Of a stretch of DNA of 14,970 nucleotides, positions 6,401 through 14,770 are shown piece after piece. Position 1 is the stretch's first letter. Each line of letters starts with the position of its first letter. The translations under genes and the position numbers were made by a program. The DNA comes from an uncultured Prevotella sp. (GTDB taxonomy: Bacteria; Bacteroidota; Bacteroidia; Bacteroidales; Bacteroidaceae): contig CALZMK010000007.1 in the NCBI GenBank assembly GCA_945788545.1, positions 1-14,970 of the forward strand. Direction: 5' to 3'. Below the pieces are notes generated by a model. That model did no database searches and was not told where the DNA came from. It saw nothing but the letters and a program-made list of their open reading frames with translations.

Positions 6401-9400
6401 TCAATATTTAGCATACGCCCCATATTTTTATCAATTTGAGCGTAATTTTTATCAATTAATGCACTTACTTGGTCAATAACTCCATCTACAGCACTTGCAA
6501 CTGATGATACAACAAAATTAAGCTTGTCACATAGGATATAAACCTTACCTTGCCAAGTGGTCAAGTCGTTAACATCGTTAGATTTACGAATCAAATTCAT
6601 CGAGCGAGAGTTCTGCTCTTCTGTTAATTCGTATGTTATTAACATGGAAAGAGGAAGATATACTATCTGAAATTGTGTATCACTATTTCTATAGAAATAC
6701 TCTGTACCTTCAGTACATTCAACTGACTCAAACCCTTCAGAAATCAATTTTTCCTTTGTGATATTTTCAATTGTTTCGATTGAAATTCCTTCTAAATATT
6801 CCGAAAGCTTATTGTATTCATCAGGCGAAATAGACAAAATTCCGGATAACAAATCTTCACTTAATAAAATATTACTATTGTCTAGCAGTTCTTTAACATC
6901 GATATTGTTTGGAATTGGTTCATTTGCATATCCTATTGTCAAAGAAATTTCATCTATTAAAGACTGTATTTCATCTGCGGAACAATTGTTATCTATCATA
7001 TATAACAAACTATCAACTAATGTGTTAGTTTGTTCCGTCATTGCGCGTAAATAATTTTGCAAATTTTCGGATTCTTTCATTTGCATTTCAAGAATTTCAG
7101 AATCAATCTCCAATTCTTTTTTTGTATCGACATCAACTTTTACGCCAATTGGAAGATTGCTTTCTTCAAATTTGTGAATAGCAGTCCAACGCCCCATATT
7201 TTTATCGTATGTAGCCTCCAAATCCATCCATCGGTTCTGTTTTGTAAATACTCCAATAGTAACACTGTTAACGACTGTAGTATCATTATTTGATAAGTCA
7301 GCGATGAAAGTAAAATCTTTTGGCTCTGTTCCGGAATTTGACCAATTTGGCCAACTTTTATATGGGAAGAAATAGAAAGAAGAAGGTGTGACAGTTCCAT
7401 TAATGAGGTCAAACACAATATTGTACTCTTTATCCATTTCTGGATTATAGTATAACATAGTTACCTTTTCAGCTTCTATTTTGTCTTTATTATAAGTTAC
7501 AACGGTCATCTCGCTTGTCAATACCATTCCTGATTTTGTGGTTACTTTTGCAGAGATATTATGCGTTGAGAGGTTATAAGGATCATTAAGTTCACACGTC
7601 ATTGTCCATGAACCATTGGCTAATGAAGTAGTCTGACCAACAAGTACATCTCCATCATAAACTTCGATAGTAGATGTTCCAATTGCCGTACCACTTACAG
7701 GAATTGTAGTTTTTGCCACTTCTGTAGGAACATTGATAGACAAATCCTTAGCCGTATAGTTTGCAGAACCTATAGGCTGAGTGATTGTTTCTCCGTCAAT
7801 ATCAAACTGAGCAAGTGCACTGGGGGCATAATCTCCTCCAAGTGTCGGAATGATGCAGAAACGGACACGGTCGGTGTAGCGGGCCATTGGGATGATGACA
7901 CGGTTGCCTTCGAAGGTATAGCTGCTTGTCGAATTGCCTACCATCACTGAGTTCTCAACGAATGAGCATGACTCAGGAAGGTCAACAATGAGATTGACAT
8001 TGCTTACCTTTGTGGAGTATGCAGACTTGAAGTCAAGATGACCTGTAAGCGTGAGGTAATTACCTGCAACAATGCTCGACTTGTTTACAGTGAATGACGT
8101 GTTGTCGCCTGTGTAATATAGCTTGCTCTCATCCAACGTCGGAACCTCTGCAATTGATATTACAGACAACTTGCCACTCTCAACCCTGACACTGTTCTGA
8201 ACATAGTCAACATCCTTCGTCAGACCTGTCTGAGAAAGCTGTTTCAAGTCGTAGATAGTGTTGAATAGCCTGCTGCTGCCCATCGTGACGAGAGTATAGT
8301 TGCCATCAGTAAGGTCGCTGATAATAAGCTTACCTCCACTATAGTCATACGTCTTAATCAACTTGCCCTTTGCATCATAAAGTGAACCAACCACAGAGGC
8401 ATTGCCGTTCACTGCAAACGAAGACTTCAACTTACCTAACCCAACAATGTCAAACGTTGCACTCGCACGCTGCTCGGCATCTATCATTGCCGTTGCCTTT
8501 ACCGGCACGAATGCTGATGTCCGGCTCGAAACAGTAAGTTCAAGAACATCGTTCTCATTTACCTCTTCAAGAAGGACAATCTGCGGATATTGTACGTTGA
8601 ACTGTGAGATGCTGCGGTTTTGAGTCTTGTTGAATATGGCGTAATCCACATTGTTATAGTCACTATAGAAAGACTCAATAGTACCCTCCTCGCCCTCGTT
8701 GTCTGGAGACTTTGTATAAGTAAAGCCAAGCGAGATAACAGCACCAGATATGGACTTCAACGAGACATCTGCAACAGATACATTCTCGCCTTCGGCATCA
8801 ATGACGTCACATTCGATTGTCTGGCTTACATAGTCGGAAGCAGCTATTGCCAATGATGTCGGCACACGGAACACCTCAATCGAGTATTGTCCCTTGGCAT
8901 CTGTCTTCACATTGGTTGTCTTGCTGTATTTGCCGCCAAATGTCTGAGAGGCACTTACCACTGCGCCTGATATTGCAGACTTGGTGGTCAAGTCTATCAC
9001 CTTGCCACTCACAACAACTTTCTGCAATGGCGACAATGTGCATACGATATTATTGTCGCTGTCAGCCACTGTGTATTCCGTCAGGGACGGAGCGGCATAA
9101 GCCATAGCCAAGTTCTGCGACAATACTATATTATATCCTAATTTGTTGCCCGGAAGGAGTCCATTTACAGAATAGGACTGAGACAGATAATTGCCAGCGG
9201 CATCCGTCCATGTTATCTGCGTGTCGGCAGTAACGTCTTTGCCTTCCGCATCCTTCACCGTCAATGTTACATTCTGAGGCAGTTGCAGCGACTCAAAAGC
9301 TACAGTCACATCCTCGTCTGCCACGTCAATAGCGTCAATCTTTCCAAACACGTCGCCGCGCTGGTTGCGAACCACGGCGTTCCACGAAGTGTTGCGGATG

Positions 9401-10872
9401 ATGTTGGCAAAGGTATAGGACAAACGGTCGGTCATGACAAAGTGCATGCGCTGGCCGCTCTTCCTGTTGGTCAGTTCAAGCCACATCTGGGCATATACCG
9501 AAGCATCCGTGCCCTCGGGAAGGGAAACGGTCACGTTGCGGATGTCCTCCTGGATAGGAAGGAATGTGAAGTTCTTCCATCCCTCCGCCTCCTGATACTG
9601 GGATATTGAAGACGCAGGAACATATACCACCAAACCTTCGGGAATACCCGAGAAGGCATAGTTCTCCACTGCGGGTGGAACCATTGCATATACAGTAAGC
9701 GATGACAACTGCTTGCACTCATAGAATGCCTTATATCCAATAGTTTCTATTGATGCCGGGAGATACACCGACTCCAAGTTGGTATAGTCAAAGGCGTATG
9801 AAGGCACAGTTGTGATACCTGTCACACGGCTGAGGTCGAGCAACGTGCAGTTAGTATAGTTGTTTGCAATACCAAAGTCGTTGTCGTTCATCTTTCCCGC
9901 CACGGTAATCATCGCCACATCATCGCGGCTGCTATTCCCAATGACAGTCGAAACGGCGTTGCCCAAACTACCTGCCGAGAAATCATCAACAATGACCTCG
10001 CCAAGTTCCTTGTTCCAATAGTTCTTTCCTGGATTGGACGGCACAGGCGGGTCGTATTCAAACACGCCATACACCACACTGTTTCCGTGAGGGATGGTAT
10101 AGTAGAAGTTCTGTGCTGTGCTGAGCACCTTGCCCTCGCTGTCCTCCCAATGCTTGAAATAATAACCCGTATTGGTGTAGGAATAGAGTCTCACCGAACT
10201 ACCCTCAGAGGCAGTGGTGGATGATGTATTGAACGAGCCGCCACCCACTGGCTTACACTTCACCTGGACGGTATATTTCGTTGCCATCGAGTCGGGGTTG
10301 GCAGGAACCGACGGGTCATAATAGTAATTGGCGGTCAAATGGACATTGCGTCCGGGCATCGTATAAGAATAAGATGTGGAAGTGGAAAGAGTGTTTCTCT
10401 CCTCATCTGTCCATCCTGTAAAATGGTATCCCGTGTTGACGTATGCCCTTAGCGACACACTCGTGCCCTCTGCGTATGTACCACCTGAGGTATTAAGACT
10501 TCCTGCACCATTAGGAGTAATGCCGAGAGTCAGCTTGTAACGCTTTGTCGTATCTGGCATTGCCGGGTCGGCAGGCACGGAAGGGTCATATTCGTATCTC
10601 GCCTGCAGAACCACGTCCTCAGCAGGCATCGTATAATAAAAACTGGCGGAAGAGGAAATGACTTCGTCGCCCTTGTACCATCCCTTGAACACATAGCCTG
10701 TATTGCCATACGTCCTCAGATACACACGACTTCCCTCATCATACTCGCCGCCACTCGTATTGAGTGAGCACGCCCCTTGGGGAGTGGCTTCCACCTTCAG
10801 GTTATAAGCAGAAGCCACTGCCCATACGGCTTGCAGCAAACATACGAACAATAATCTAAGTGTTCTGTTCAT
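3475..10872 (-). CDS. Giant secreted mosaic surface protein with Cys-rich cluster and T9SS-like tail (2465 aa)
   Basis: No enzyme was recognised. A signal peptide (1-22) is followed by three InlB/'Bacterial repeat' units (about 23-95, 111-186, 199-275) joined by YDPSVPANP-like linkers. Next come a short BspA-type LRR (about 330-440), beta domains (about 445-600), a carboxypeptidase-regulatory-like fold (about 618-705), a DUF11-like segment (about 925-1040) and an Ig-like domain (about 1048-1127). Residues about 1128-1660 are unrecognised: two helical, probably coiled-coil stretches (about 1250-1310, 1490-1530) and a hydrophobic Gly/Ala-rich segment (about 1585-1640). A Cys cluster occupies 1662-1730. 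A second carboxypeptidase-regulatory-like domain follows (about 1738-1842), then a Big_5-like domain (about 1845-1948), another Ig-like domain (about 1952-2043), a chitobiase C-terminal-like domain (about 2048-2130, IYYTTDG), two KGWNW units (2141, 2223), the AAFCGDECRG module (about 2312-2415) and a sorting-type tail (about 2417-2465). The architecture suggests an adhesin or scaffold. An AGGA lies just upstream of the ATG. Domain names are from visual recognition; borders are approximate. Confidence 0.88.
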   Translation of the reverse strand: MNRTLRLLFVCLLQAVWAVASAYNLKVEATPQGACSLNTSGGEYDEGSRVYLRTYGNTGYVFKGWYKGDEVISSSASFYYTMPAEDVVLQARYEYDPSVPADPAMPDTTKRYKLTLGITPNGAGSLNTSGGTYAEGTSVSLRAYVNTGYHFTGWTDEERNTLSTSTSYSYTMPGRNVHLTANYYYDPSVPANPDSMATKYTVQVKCKPVGGGSFNTSSTTASEGSSVRLYSYTNTGYYFKHWEDSEGKVLSTAQNFYYTIPHGNSVVYGVFEYDPPVPSNPGKNYWNKELGEVIVDDFSAGSLGNAVSTVIGNSSRDDVAMITVAGKMNDNDFGIANNYTNCTLLDLSRVTGITTVPSYAFDYTNLESVYLPASIETIGYKAFYECKQLSSLTVYAMVPPAVENYAFSGIPEGLVVYVPASSISQYQEAEGWKNFTFLPIQEDIRNVTVSLPEGTDASVYAQMWLELTNRKSGQRMHFVMTDRLSYTFANIIRNTSWNAVVRNQRGDVFGKIDAIDVADEDVTVAFESLQLPQNVTLTVKDAEGKDVTADTQITWTDAAGNYLSQSYSVNGLLPGNKLGYNIVLSQNLAMAYAAPSLTEYTVADSDNNIVCTLSPLQKVVVSGKVIDLTTKSAISGAVVSASQTFGGKYSKTTNVKTDAKGQYSIEVFRVPTSLAIAASDYVSQTIECDVIDAEGENVSVADVSLKSISGAVISLGFTYTKSPDNEGEEGTIESFYSDYNNVDYAIFNKTQNRSISQFNVQYPQIVLLEEVNENDVLELTVSSRTSAFVPVKATAMIDAEQRASATFDIVGLGKLKSSFAVNGNASVVGSLYDAKGKLIKTYDYSGGKLIISDLTDGNYTLVTMGSSRLFNTIYDLKQLSQTGLTKDVDYVQNSVRVESGKLSVISIAEVPTLDESKLYYTGDNTSFTVNKSSIVAGNYLTLTGHLDFKSAYSTKVSNVNLIVDLPESCSFVENSVMVGNSTSSYTFEGNRVIIPMARYTDRVRFCIIPTLGGDYAPSALAQFDIDGETITQPIGSANYTAKDLSINVPTEVAKTTIPVSGTAIGTSTIEVYDGDVLVGQTTSLANGSWTMTCELNDPYNLSTHNISAKVTTKSGMVLTSEMTVVTYNKDKIEAEKVTMLYYNPEMDKEYNIVFDLINGTVTPSSFYFFPYKSWPNWSNSGTEPKDFTFIADLSNNDTTVVNSVTIGVFTKQNRWMDLEATYDKNMGRWTAIHKFEESNLPIGVKVDVDTKKELEIDSEILEMQMKESENLQNYLRAMTEQTNTLVDSLLYMIDNNCSADEIQSLIDEISLTIGYANEPIPNNIDVKELLDNSNILLSEDLLSGILSISPDEYNKLSEYLEGISIETIENITKEKLISEGFESVECTEGTEYFYRNSDTQFQIVYLPLSMLITYELTEEQNSRSMNLIRKSNDVNDLTTWQGKVYILCDKLNFVVSSVASAVDGVIDQVSALIDKNYAQIDKNMGRMLNIEEGLTEKEINELSKVNAKLMNQIKSCQAIRTWLEKNVKNFRITPRAGVAFSLFDVYSITQGIKDDGNEIINIYYSVPDCPDDTNDDDLRNRIRNWGIGCMMFYAAKLSADIVQINSVILGVTGAVPTGGTSLSAVGIALGIAAANFTAELVYQWQFDKNKEKYQHEASNLKCSDDKCPRCHKKPCECKEPCPICKHRPCICCVYCHYYPCKCTFCPKCGKRKQFCTCKPCKKCGHIDCICKPEPTVDPIHDPSGFVYEGVFSNRLEGVTATAYYKEMVEDMYGDLHENIVKWDAEEYAQENPLFTDANGYYRWDVPQGLWQVKFEKEGYETTYSEWLPVPPPQLDINIAMKQNVQPTVKSARAFEDAVEMEFDKYMMPELLTADNIRVMAGETAVEGTVELLNEEVSYEGNEEKYASKVRFNAAAPFDATEITLMVSNRVKSYAGIRMQDDFSQTFTIEPEVREIVCESNASVVYGNSGELTVQVLPAVASAGKTVKVKSSSSMILSTDVEELTLDSEGKASLTVNGELPGAAAITYSVDGYDLSATTMVSVEQEQLIPDSPVASVASGSALLKGSSVTLSCPTSGVTIYYTTDGSCPCDAGAMEYDGTPITVSEGMTLKVMAVGKKGDESDIVTYTYTICKTDLEIPLVKGWNWVSHNRYSDLAADELMQEHVERVQTQMGEIYRDSKLGFTGHIDDVSANDGIKVYMSAEGSIKLDGDLFNPYVQPLSLKKGWNWIGYSLDKPVAIDNALADMEPEVGDYIVNITEGFSQYDGEKWVGTLGEMTPGKGYLLKSASDKAFIYNMTASDIPNVTLAKAEKTLELPWSVDAHAYPNMMCITADLFEDDCKAESDKYCIAAFCGDECRGVGEYVKGIIFLSVYGDKSVPLTFLAADRATGEVYGIRESVDFNADVLGSVKAPFAFHLGEPTGVEAPWAEGQAQGVTNLLGQKVNRTDVPGIYIINGKKVLIRNNKIK
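3503..3677 (-). repeat. 175-base direct repeat, copy 1 (3' end of the giant gene)
   Basis: Matches 14796-14970 without gaps and with 7 mismatches by hand alignment (96%). It encodes the end of the AAFxGDECRG module and the sorting-type tail, in the same frame in both copies. The match stops just before the stop codons, where the two genes differ. Confidence 0.92.
5683..5889 (-). other. Segment encoding a Cys-rich cluster of five CxxC...CxC units
   Basis: This encodes residues 1662-1730 of the giant. I count 21 cysteines in 69 residues. After a lone Cys1662, five units follow the pattern CxxC-x4-CxC (x6 in the fourth): they start at Cys1667, 1681, 1692, 1705 and 1720, e.g. CPRCHKKPCEC and CPICKHRPCIC. 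Four Cys per unit is the number needed for one tetrahedral metal site, as in zinc knuckles and zinc ribbons. Disulfides are the alternative for an exported protein. I do not recognise the family. It sits directly between a hydrophobic segment and a carboxypeptidase-regulatory-like domain. Confidence 0.85.
10048..10806 (-). repeat. Three InlB/'Bacterial repeat' units at the N-terminus of the giant
   Basis: Residues 23-275 hold three diverged copies of about 75 residues. Each has a Gly-Ser-x-Asn-Thr-Ser motif (CSLNTSGG, GSLNTSGG, GSFNTSS), a NTGYxFxxW core, a YYTMP/SYTMP/YYTIP strand and a YxYDPxVPxNP linker. They are recognisable at protein level. Such modules form extended stalks in bacterial surface proteins (family knowledge); a role here in projecting the downstream domains is inferred. 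Confidence 0.8.
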
Positions 10873-10884
10873 ATTCCTGATGTT

Positions 10885-13800
10885 TTATTTAATGATCACT
10901 TTCTTGTTGTCTTGAATGTACAGACCGCTGCGAACTGAACCCTCAGCCTTGATACCGTCTATTCTGTAGCGTATATCGTCAGCCTTGCTTTCGGCACCCT
11001 CTGCCACGGTCACGCCGGTAGTTTCAGGAGCCTGGAGACGGAGCGTGAAGCCATAATCCATCTGACCGTCCTCCACGGTAAATACATAGCTGTCCTTGCC
11101 CAGCACGGTGAGCTTGCCCGTCCTGTTGTCCTCCAGGATTACCTCATACCCCTCCACGACATTGTCAAGCGCGATGGTGTAAATGCCACCGGTAGCCACA
11201 CGTGCGGTCAGCTGGAAGTTACCATCCTGCATGGGACGCTCGTTGATGGCGTAGGCTATGCCGTCCTGTGTGCTGTACAGCTGGGGAACCTTCGGGTCAA
11301 GACTGAAGAACTTGTTGGCATCACGGCTGATTTCATATCCCATGCCGGCTGCCTCGTTGGCCACCAGACGGGTGCGGTCGGTGGTGGTTCCGTCGGAGAG
11401 TGTCAGGTTGACGACGATGCGCTGCGTGCCGGCAGCTGCCTTCACCCGGGCAGGAGTCTCCAGGGTACGTACGGTGCGATTGGTCTGGCGACCTTCCTTG
11501 CTGAATGTGATGCTCTCACTGTCAACAGGACGCTGCACGAAGAATGCCTCTCCGGGAAGGAGTACGTAAGAATCGTCAACAGGGCTATATGCGGTATAGG
11601 TGTTGTTGTTTATATTCCATACCGTGATAGGAGCATCAAAGTCCATAAACCTCGTGTCGTAATAGCAAGGATATGGATTACCGATAAGGTTCCAGCTTCG
11701 GTTGTGGGCGAACTCGCTCTCGTATTCATTCAGCTTGACAACTGCATTGTCTGCCAAGAAGATGTCATTTTTGTGGGCATCGTCGATAGCAGGAACCTTG
11801 AATCCGCTGTATTCCTGCCAGTTATTGCCAATATATCTACTTGACTGAAGGATGTATCCCTTACCTGCCTCCAGAATGTCATCACTGCCAAGGCGCACCC
11901 AAGTGGAACTTGTCTCACCTGCAGCACGCTTTTCGCCGTCATAACGACGCACTACCCAGTTGGTTGTACCTTCTGCAATAGGTGCTATTTCAGACATCTT
12001 CACATTATATGGGAAGGTTATGAAATTCCATCTGTCGTTTCTTGGATAAGATAGAATATCAACCTTATCGGCACGCAAGTGTAAATTGTTTACCAACGAG
12101 CAATAGTTCTGATTTCTATCATTATAAACATATTGGTAGTTTGGATCCCAATACATTTGGAAGCTGCTCATAGATAATGTACCCTCACCATTAACGGTAA
12201 GGCTACCATAATTCAAATATGAACTTCCCTTAGAATCATGGATAATATCCACATTCGGTTTATAATCAGCCGGAATTGTCTCTGGCAAAGTCAACTTGAG
12301 ATTAGAAAGAACTGTAAAATTCTCAGGCAGATAATCGATAGGCTTGATGGTCGGGAACAAATCCCAAACGGCAGTTTGCTTGTATGTATTAATGCTCAAG
12401 GCTGGAACATATAGTTCTCTACCTTCCATGCTGCAACCATATGGCATCTGGTCTGTAGTATAGGGAGGCTCCAAAGACAGACAAGTAACTTTGCGCAAGT
12501 TGTCGCAATAGTCAAATGGAGATTGATATGCCAGTACGAGTGAACTTGGAAGTGTTACTTCTGTCAGGCCGTCACAATCGTAGAACGCATTGTCACAGAT
12601 TTGATAGAGTCCCTCATTGAAAATCACTTCTGTTAAAGAACGATTGTAGGCAAACGCATTGTCACCGATGAAATACAAAGAATTCGGGAAATGGAGACTT
12701 TTTAGGCTATAACAGTCATAGAAAGCATATCTAAAAATATGGGTCAATCCCTCAGCAAAATCAACCTGCTGCAAACTGAGATTATAATAGAAGCAATTTT
12801 CACTTATGCTTTTAAGTGTAGATGGCAATTTTACATACTTGTTATTATCACAAGATTGGAATGACCCATATCCCAAAGATGTTACACCCTCTGGCAAAAT
12901 AACCTGCTGCAGGTTGTCACATTCAGAGAATGCGTAATTATATATGGTAGTAAGAGTTGACGGGAAATCAATATACCAGATACCATAGCACTGATAGAAA
13001 GCATACTCACCTATTGAGATAAGATTAGCAGGCAGTTTAACTATTTCCAAAGCCATTCTCTGATAGAACATTCTATTAGGCAGGGCAGTCATATTAACGT
13101 CAGTCATATCAAGCTCGCGCAGATTTGTCAGACGCGACTGGATGTTTGCAATGTCATCGGAATTAAGAGTACCAGAAATCTTAAGACTCTTCACATCTAC
13201 AAAGTTCTCCACCTTGGCAAGGATAGAGTCACCCATAGAACCTGGTACTGTGACCGCTATATCCAAATATGTGTAATCTAATCGTTCCAATAGTTTCTGT
13301 GTATAGCCGTCAGCTTTGTTGATATCATCAGTAGTATAAGCACCAGACTCATAACATTCGTCCAGTTCTTTTGTCAAAGCATTGACCTCTGCTATAGTTT
13401 GAGGTGAAACCATATCGCCAATATTTTCCAGACTGTCTTTCAGGGTTGCACTCAACACTGGTATCCTTTCGTAATTCTTGATGCTTGAGCGCACCTCCTT
13501 CTCCCAATTAATCAAATCTACGAAAGACTTGGATTTGTCTATATATTCTGATGACTTTTCTGCAATAGCTATATAGTCATTCATTTTATCCTTAGTATCC
13601 TTATTCAGATGCAGTTTTACCAAATCCTTTTCAACATTGATGATAGAGTCCAACATAGCCTTAACCTCTGTCTCGTTGAAATAAGTAAGCACCATATTGT
13701 CCCACGCAGCCCAGCGGTTAATGTCGTTATTTGCATAACATTTTATACCAACAGTAAGTAAGCTGTCTTCTTCTGTCGGCTCAAAGGTTGACCACACTTC

Positions 13801-14721
13801 TGTCTTATACATGCCTCGTTTAAATGCAGCAGGAACACGGTCAACATAATAAGGTACAAAAGTGCCATTTATCTCCCAACGGTAATCGTTGTATATATCC
13901 GTTTCAGAAGGTTCTGAAAAAGCGGATGGAATAGGACATTCTGCATTTTCTATAAACAATTGTTGGTTAAGAGTATTGTTCCTGTTTGCCCAAGCGGTAT
14001 TGTAGTCATAATAGTAGTTCATGCCACAAGCATTAGCCGATAGCCTATAAAGACCCGCAGGTTGTTTATCAAACGACTGTTCGCATTCCCAGTTCCTACC
14101 ATATTTATATCCTTCGGTATTTCCATCGTAGGAATGCCTGTCATAGCTTCCTGTCCATCCTCTGTCACTATCAAAATAAGGATTAACAAGGCTATTTCCT
14201 TCTATTAGTCCACAATCGATACAAGCATCAATACCTCCAGAATCAGAAACTCTTATAGCCAATACATTCTTCTCCTTGACAAGAATTGCAGGTATCTCAA
14301 TTGTATTCAATGACGAATGTACTGATGAATATGAATAAATACAATTTCCATTAAGATAAGCTTCACATCCATCATCATGAATAACCTTTAACAACAAGCT
14401 CCTCACATTCTGAGTGTCTTCTGCATCAAAGTATCGTCTAATCCAGTAGGTGGTGTAATTGTCACCCCATAATGTAGAATAAAACGCCGGACCGCCGTAT
14501 TGTGTACTGATAGGTCCCTGGATGGTTTTCCACTCTGAATCATCATAAGTAGGTTCAAACCAATCAGCAGGAGGTTCTTCTCCGCCAATAGGAGCCAAGA
14601 AATACTTTGCGTCCCAAGCCTCTTTGGTTTCCTGACCATAGGGCAAAAGAACCTTTTGAGCCACTGCCTCTACGCCCATTACCAATGATGCGAGTAGGCT
14701 AATAAAAAATCGGTGTTTCAT
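10885..14721 (-). CDS. Secreted BspA-type leucine-rich repeat protein with jelly-roll-like N-terminal domains (1278 aa)
   Basis: The ATG start is followed by a Sec signal peptide (residues 1-21, ending AVA before Q22). Residues about 23-175 look like a galactose-binding/GH2-type sugar-binding jelly roll (YWIRRYF, DDGCEAYLNG, KNVLAIRV), but no glycosidase domain follows. Residues about 176-347 look like a second beta-sandwich, from NPYFDSDRGWTG to WAAWDNMVLTY. Residues about 350-480 are charged and helical. Residues 563-746 are eight BspA/LRR_5 repeats of exactly 23 residues (pattern LPxxLxxIgxxAFxxCxxLxxV), closed by a typical cap around YVPALSINTYKQ. Residues about 885-1075 are a beta domain with WNFITFPYNV and WNLIGNPYP, and about 1083-1278 resemble a T9SS-type C-terminal region ending GLYIQDNKKVIIK. 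LRR proteins of this type in oral and gut Bacteroidales are usually adhesins; the actual ligand is unknown. There is no Shine-Dalgarno; the leader is AT-rich. The stop is 12 bases before the next start. Confidence 0.9.
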   Translation of the reverse strand: MKHRFFISLLASLVMGVEAVAQKVLLPYGQETKEAWDAKYFLAPIGGEEPPADWFEPTYDDSEWKTIQGPISTQYGGPAFYSTLWGDNYTTYWIRRYFDAEDTQNVRSLLLKVIHDDGCEAYLNGNCIYSYSSVHSSLNTIEIPAILVKEKNVLAIRVSDSGGIDACIDCGLIEGNSLVNPYFDSDRGWTGSYDRHSYDGNTEGYKYGRNWECEQSFDKQPAGLYRLSANACGMNYYYDYNTAWANRNNTLNQQLFIENAECPIPSAFSEPSETDIYNDYRWEINGTFVPYYVDRVPAAFKRGMYKTEVWSTFEPTEEDSLLTVGIKCYANNDINRWAAWDNMVLTYFNETEVKAMLDSIINVEKDLVKLHLNKDTKDKMNDYIAIAEKSSEYIDKSKSFVDLINWEKEVRSSIKNYERIPVLSATLKDSLENIGDMVSPQTIAEVNALTKELDECYESGAYTTDDINKADGYTQKLLERLDYTYLDIAVTVPGSMGDSILAKVENFVDVKSLKISGTLNSDDIANIQSRLTNLRELDMTDVNMTALPNRMFYQRMALEIVKLPANLISIGEYAFYQCYGIWYIDFPSTLTTIYNYAFSECDNLQQVILPEGVTSLGYGSFQSCDNNKYVKLPSTLKSISENCFYYNLSLQQVDFAEGLTHIFRYAFYDCYSLKSLHFPNSLYFIGDNAFAYNRSLTEVIFNEGLYQICDNAFYDCDGLTEVTLPSSLVLAYQSPFDYCDNLRKVTCLSLEPPYTTDQMPYGCSMEGRELYVPALSINTYKQTAVWDLFPTIKPIDYLPENFTVLSNLKLTLPETIPADYKPNVDIIHDSKGSSYLNYGSLTVNGEGTLSMSSFQMYWDPNYQYVYNDRNQNYCSLVNNLHLRADKVDILSYPRNDRWNFITFPYNVKMSEIAPIAEGTTNWVVRRYDGEKRAAGETSSTWVRLGSDDILEAGKGYILQSSRYIGNNWQEYSGFKVPAIDDAHKNDIFLADNAVVKLNEYESEFAHNRSWNLIGNPYPCYYDTRFMDFDAPITVWNINNNTYTAYSPVDDSYVLLPGEAFFVQRPVDSESITFSKEGRQTNRTVRTLETPARVKAAAGTQRIVVNLTLSDGTTTDRTRLVANEAAGMGYEISRDANKFFSLDPKVPQLYSTQDGIAYAINERPMQDGNFQLTARVATGGIYTIALDNVVEGYEVILEDNRTGKLTVLGKDSYVFTVEDGQMDYGFTLRLQAPETTGVTVAEGAESKADDIRYRIDGIKAEGSVRSGLYIQDNKKVIIK
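12484..13035 (-). repeat. Eight in-phase 69-base LRR_5 units
   Basis: This stretch encodes residues 563-746 of the 1278-residue protein. The LP/FP/FxE unit starts fall at residues 563, 586, 609, 632, 655, 678, 701 and 724, an unbroken 23-residue period. The repeat is clear at protein level and much weaker at DNA level, so it is an old, diverged array rather than a recent tandem expansion. Confidence 0.85.
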
Positions 14722-14770
14722 ACTGCTTAATATTTTGGTTATTATTGATTATTCATTCTGAATCCTATCA
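14722..14770 (-). other. 49-base intergenic gap before the LRR gene, no promoter seen
   Basis: AT-rich on the minus strand (GAATAATCAATAATAACC), with no TAnnTTTG -7 box, no hairpin and no Shine-Dalgarno before the ATG. This supports read-through transcription from the partial upstream gene. Confidence 0.4.

Noticed and set aside
3475..10872. Frameshifted fusion of several genes in the giant
   Set aside because: The frame is open for 2465 codons with a single signal peptide at the start and a single sorting-type tail at the end; no internal start with a second signal peptide was seen.
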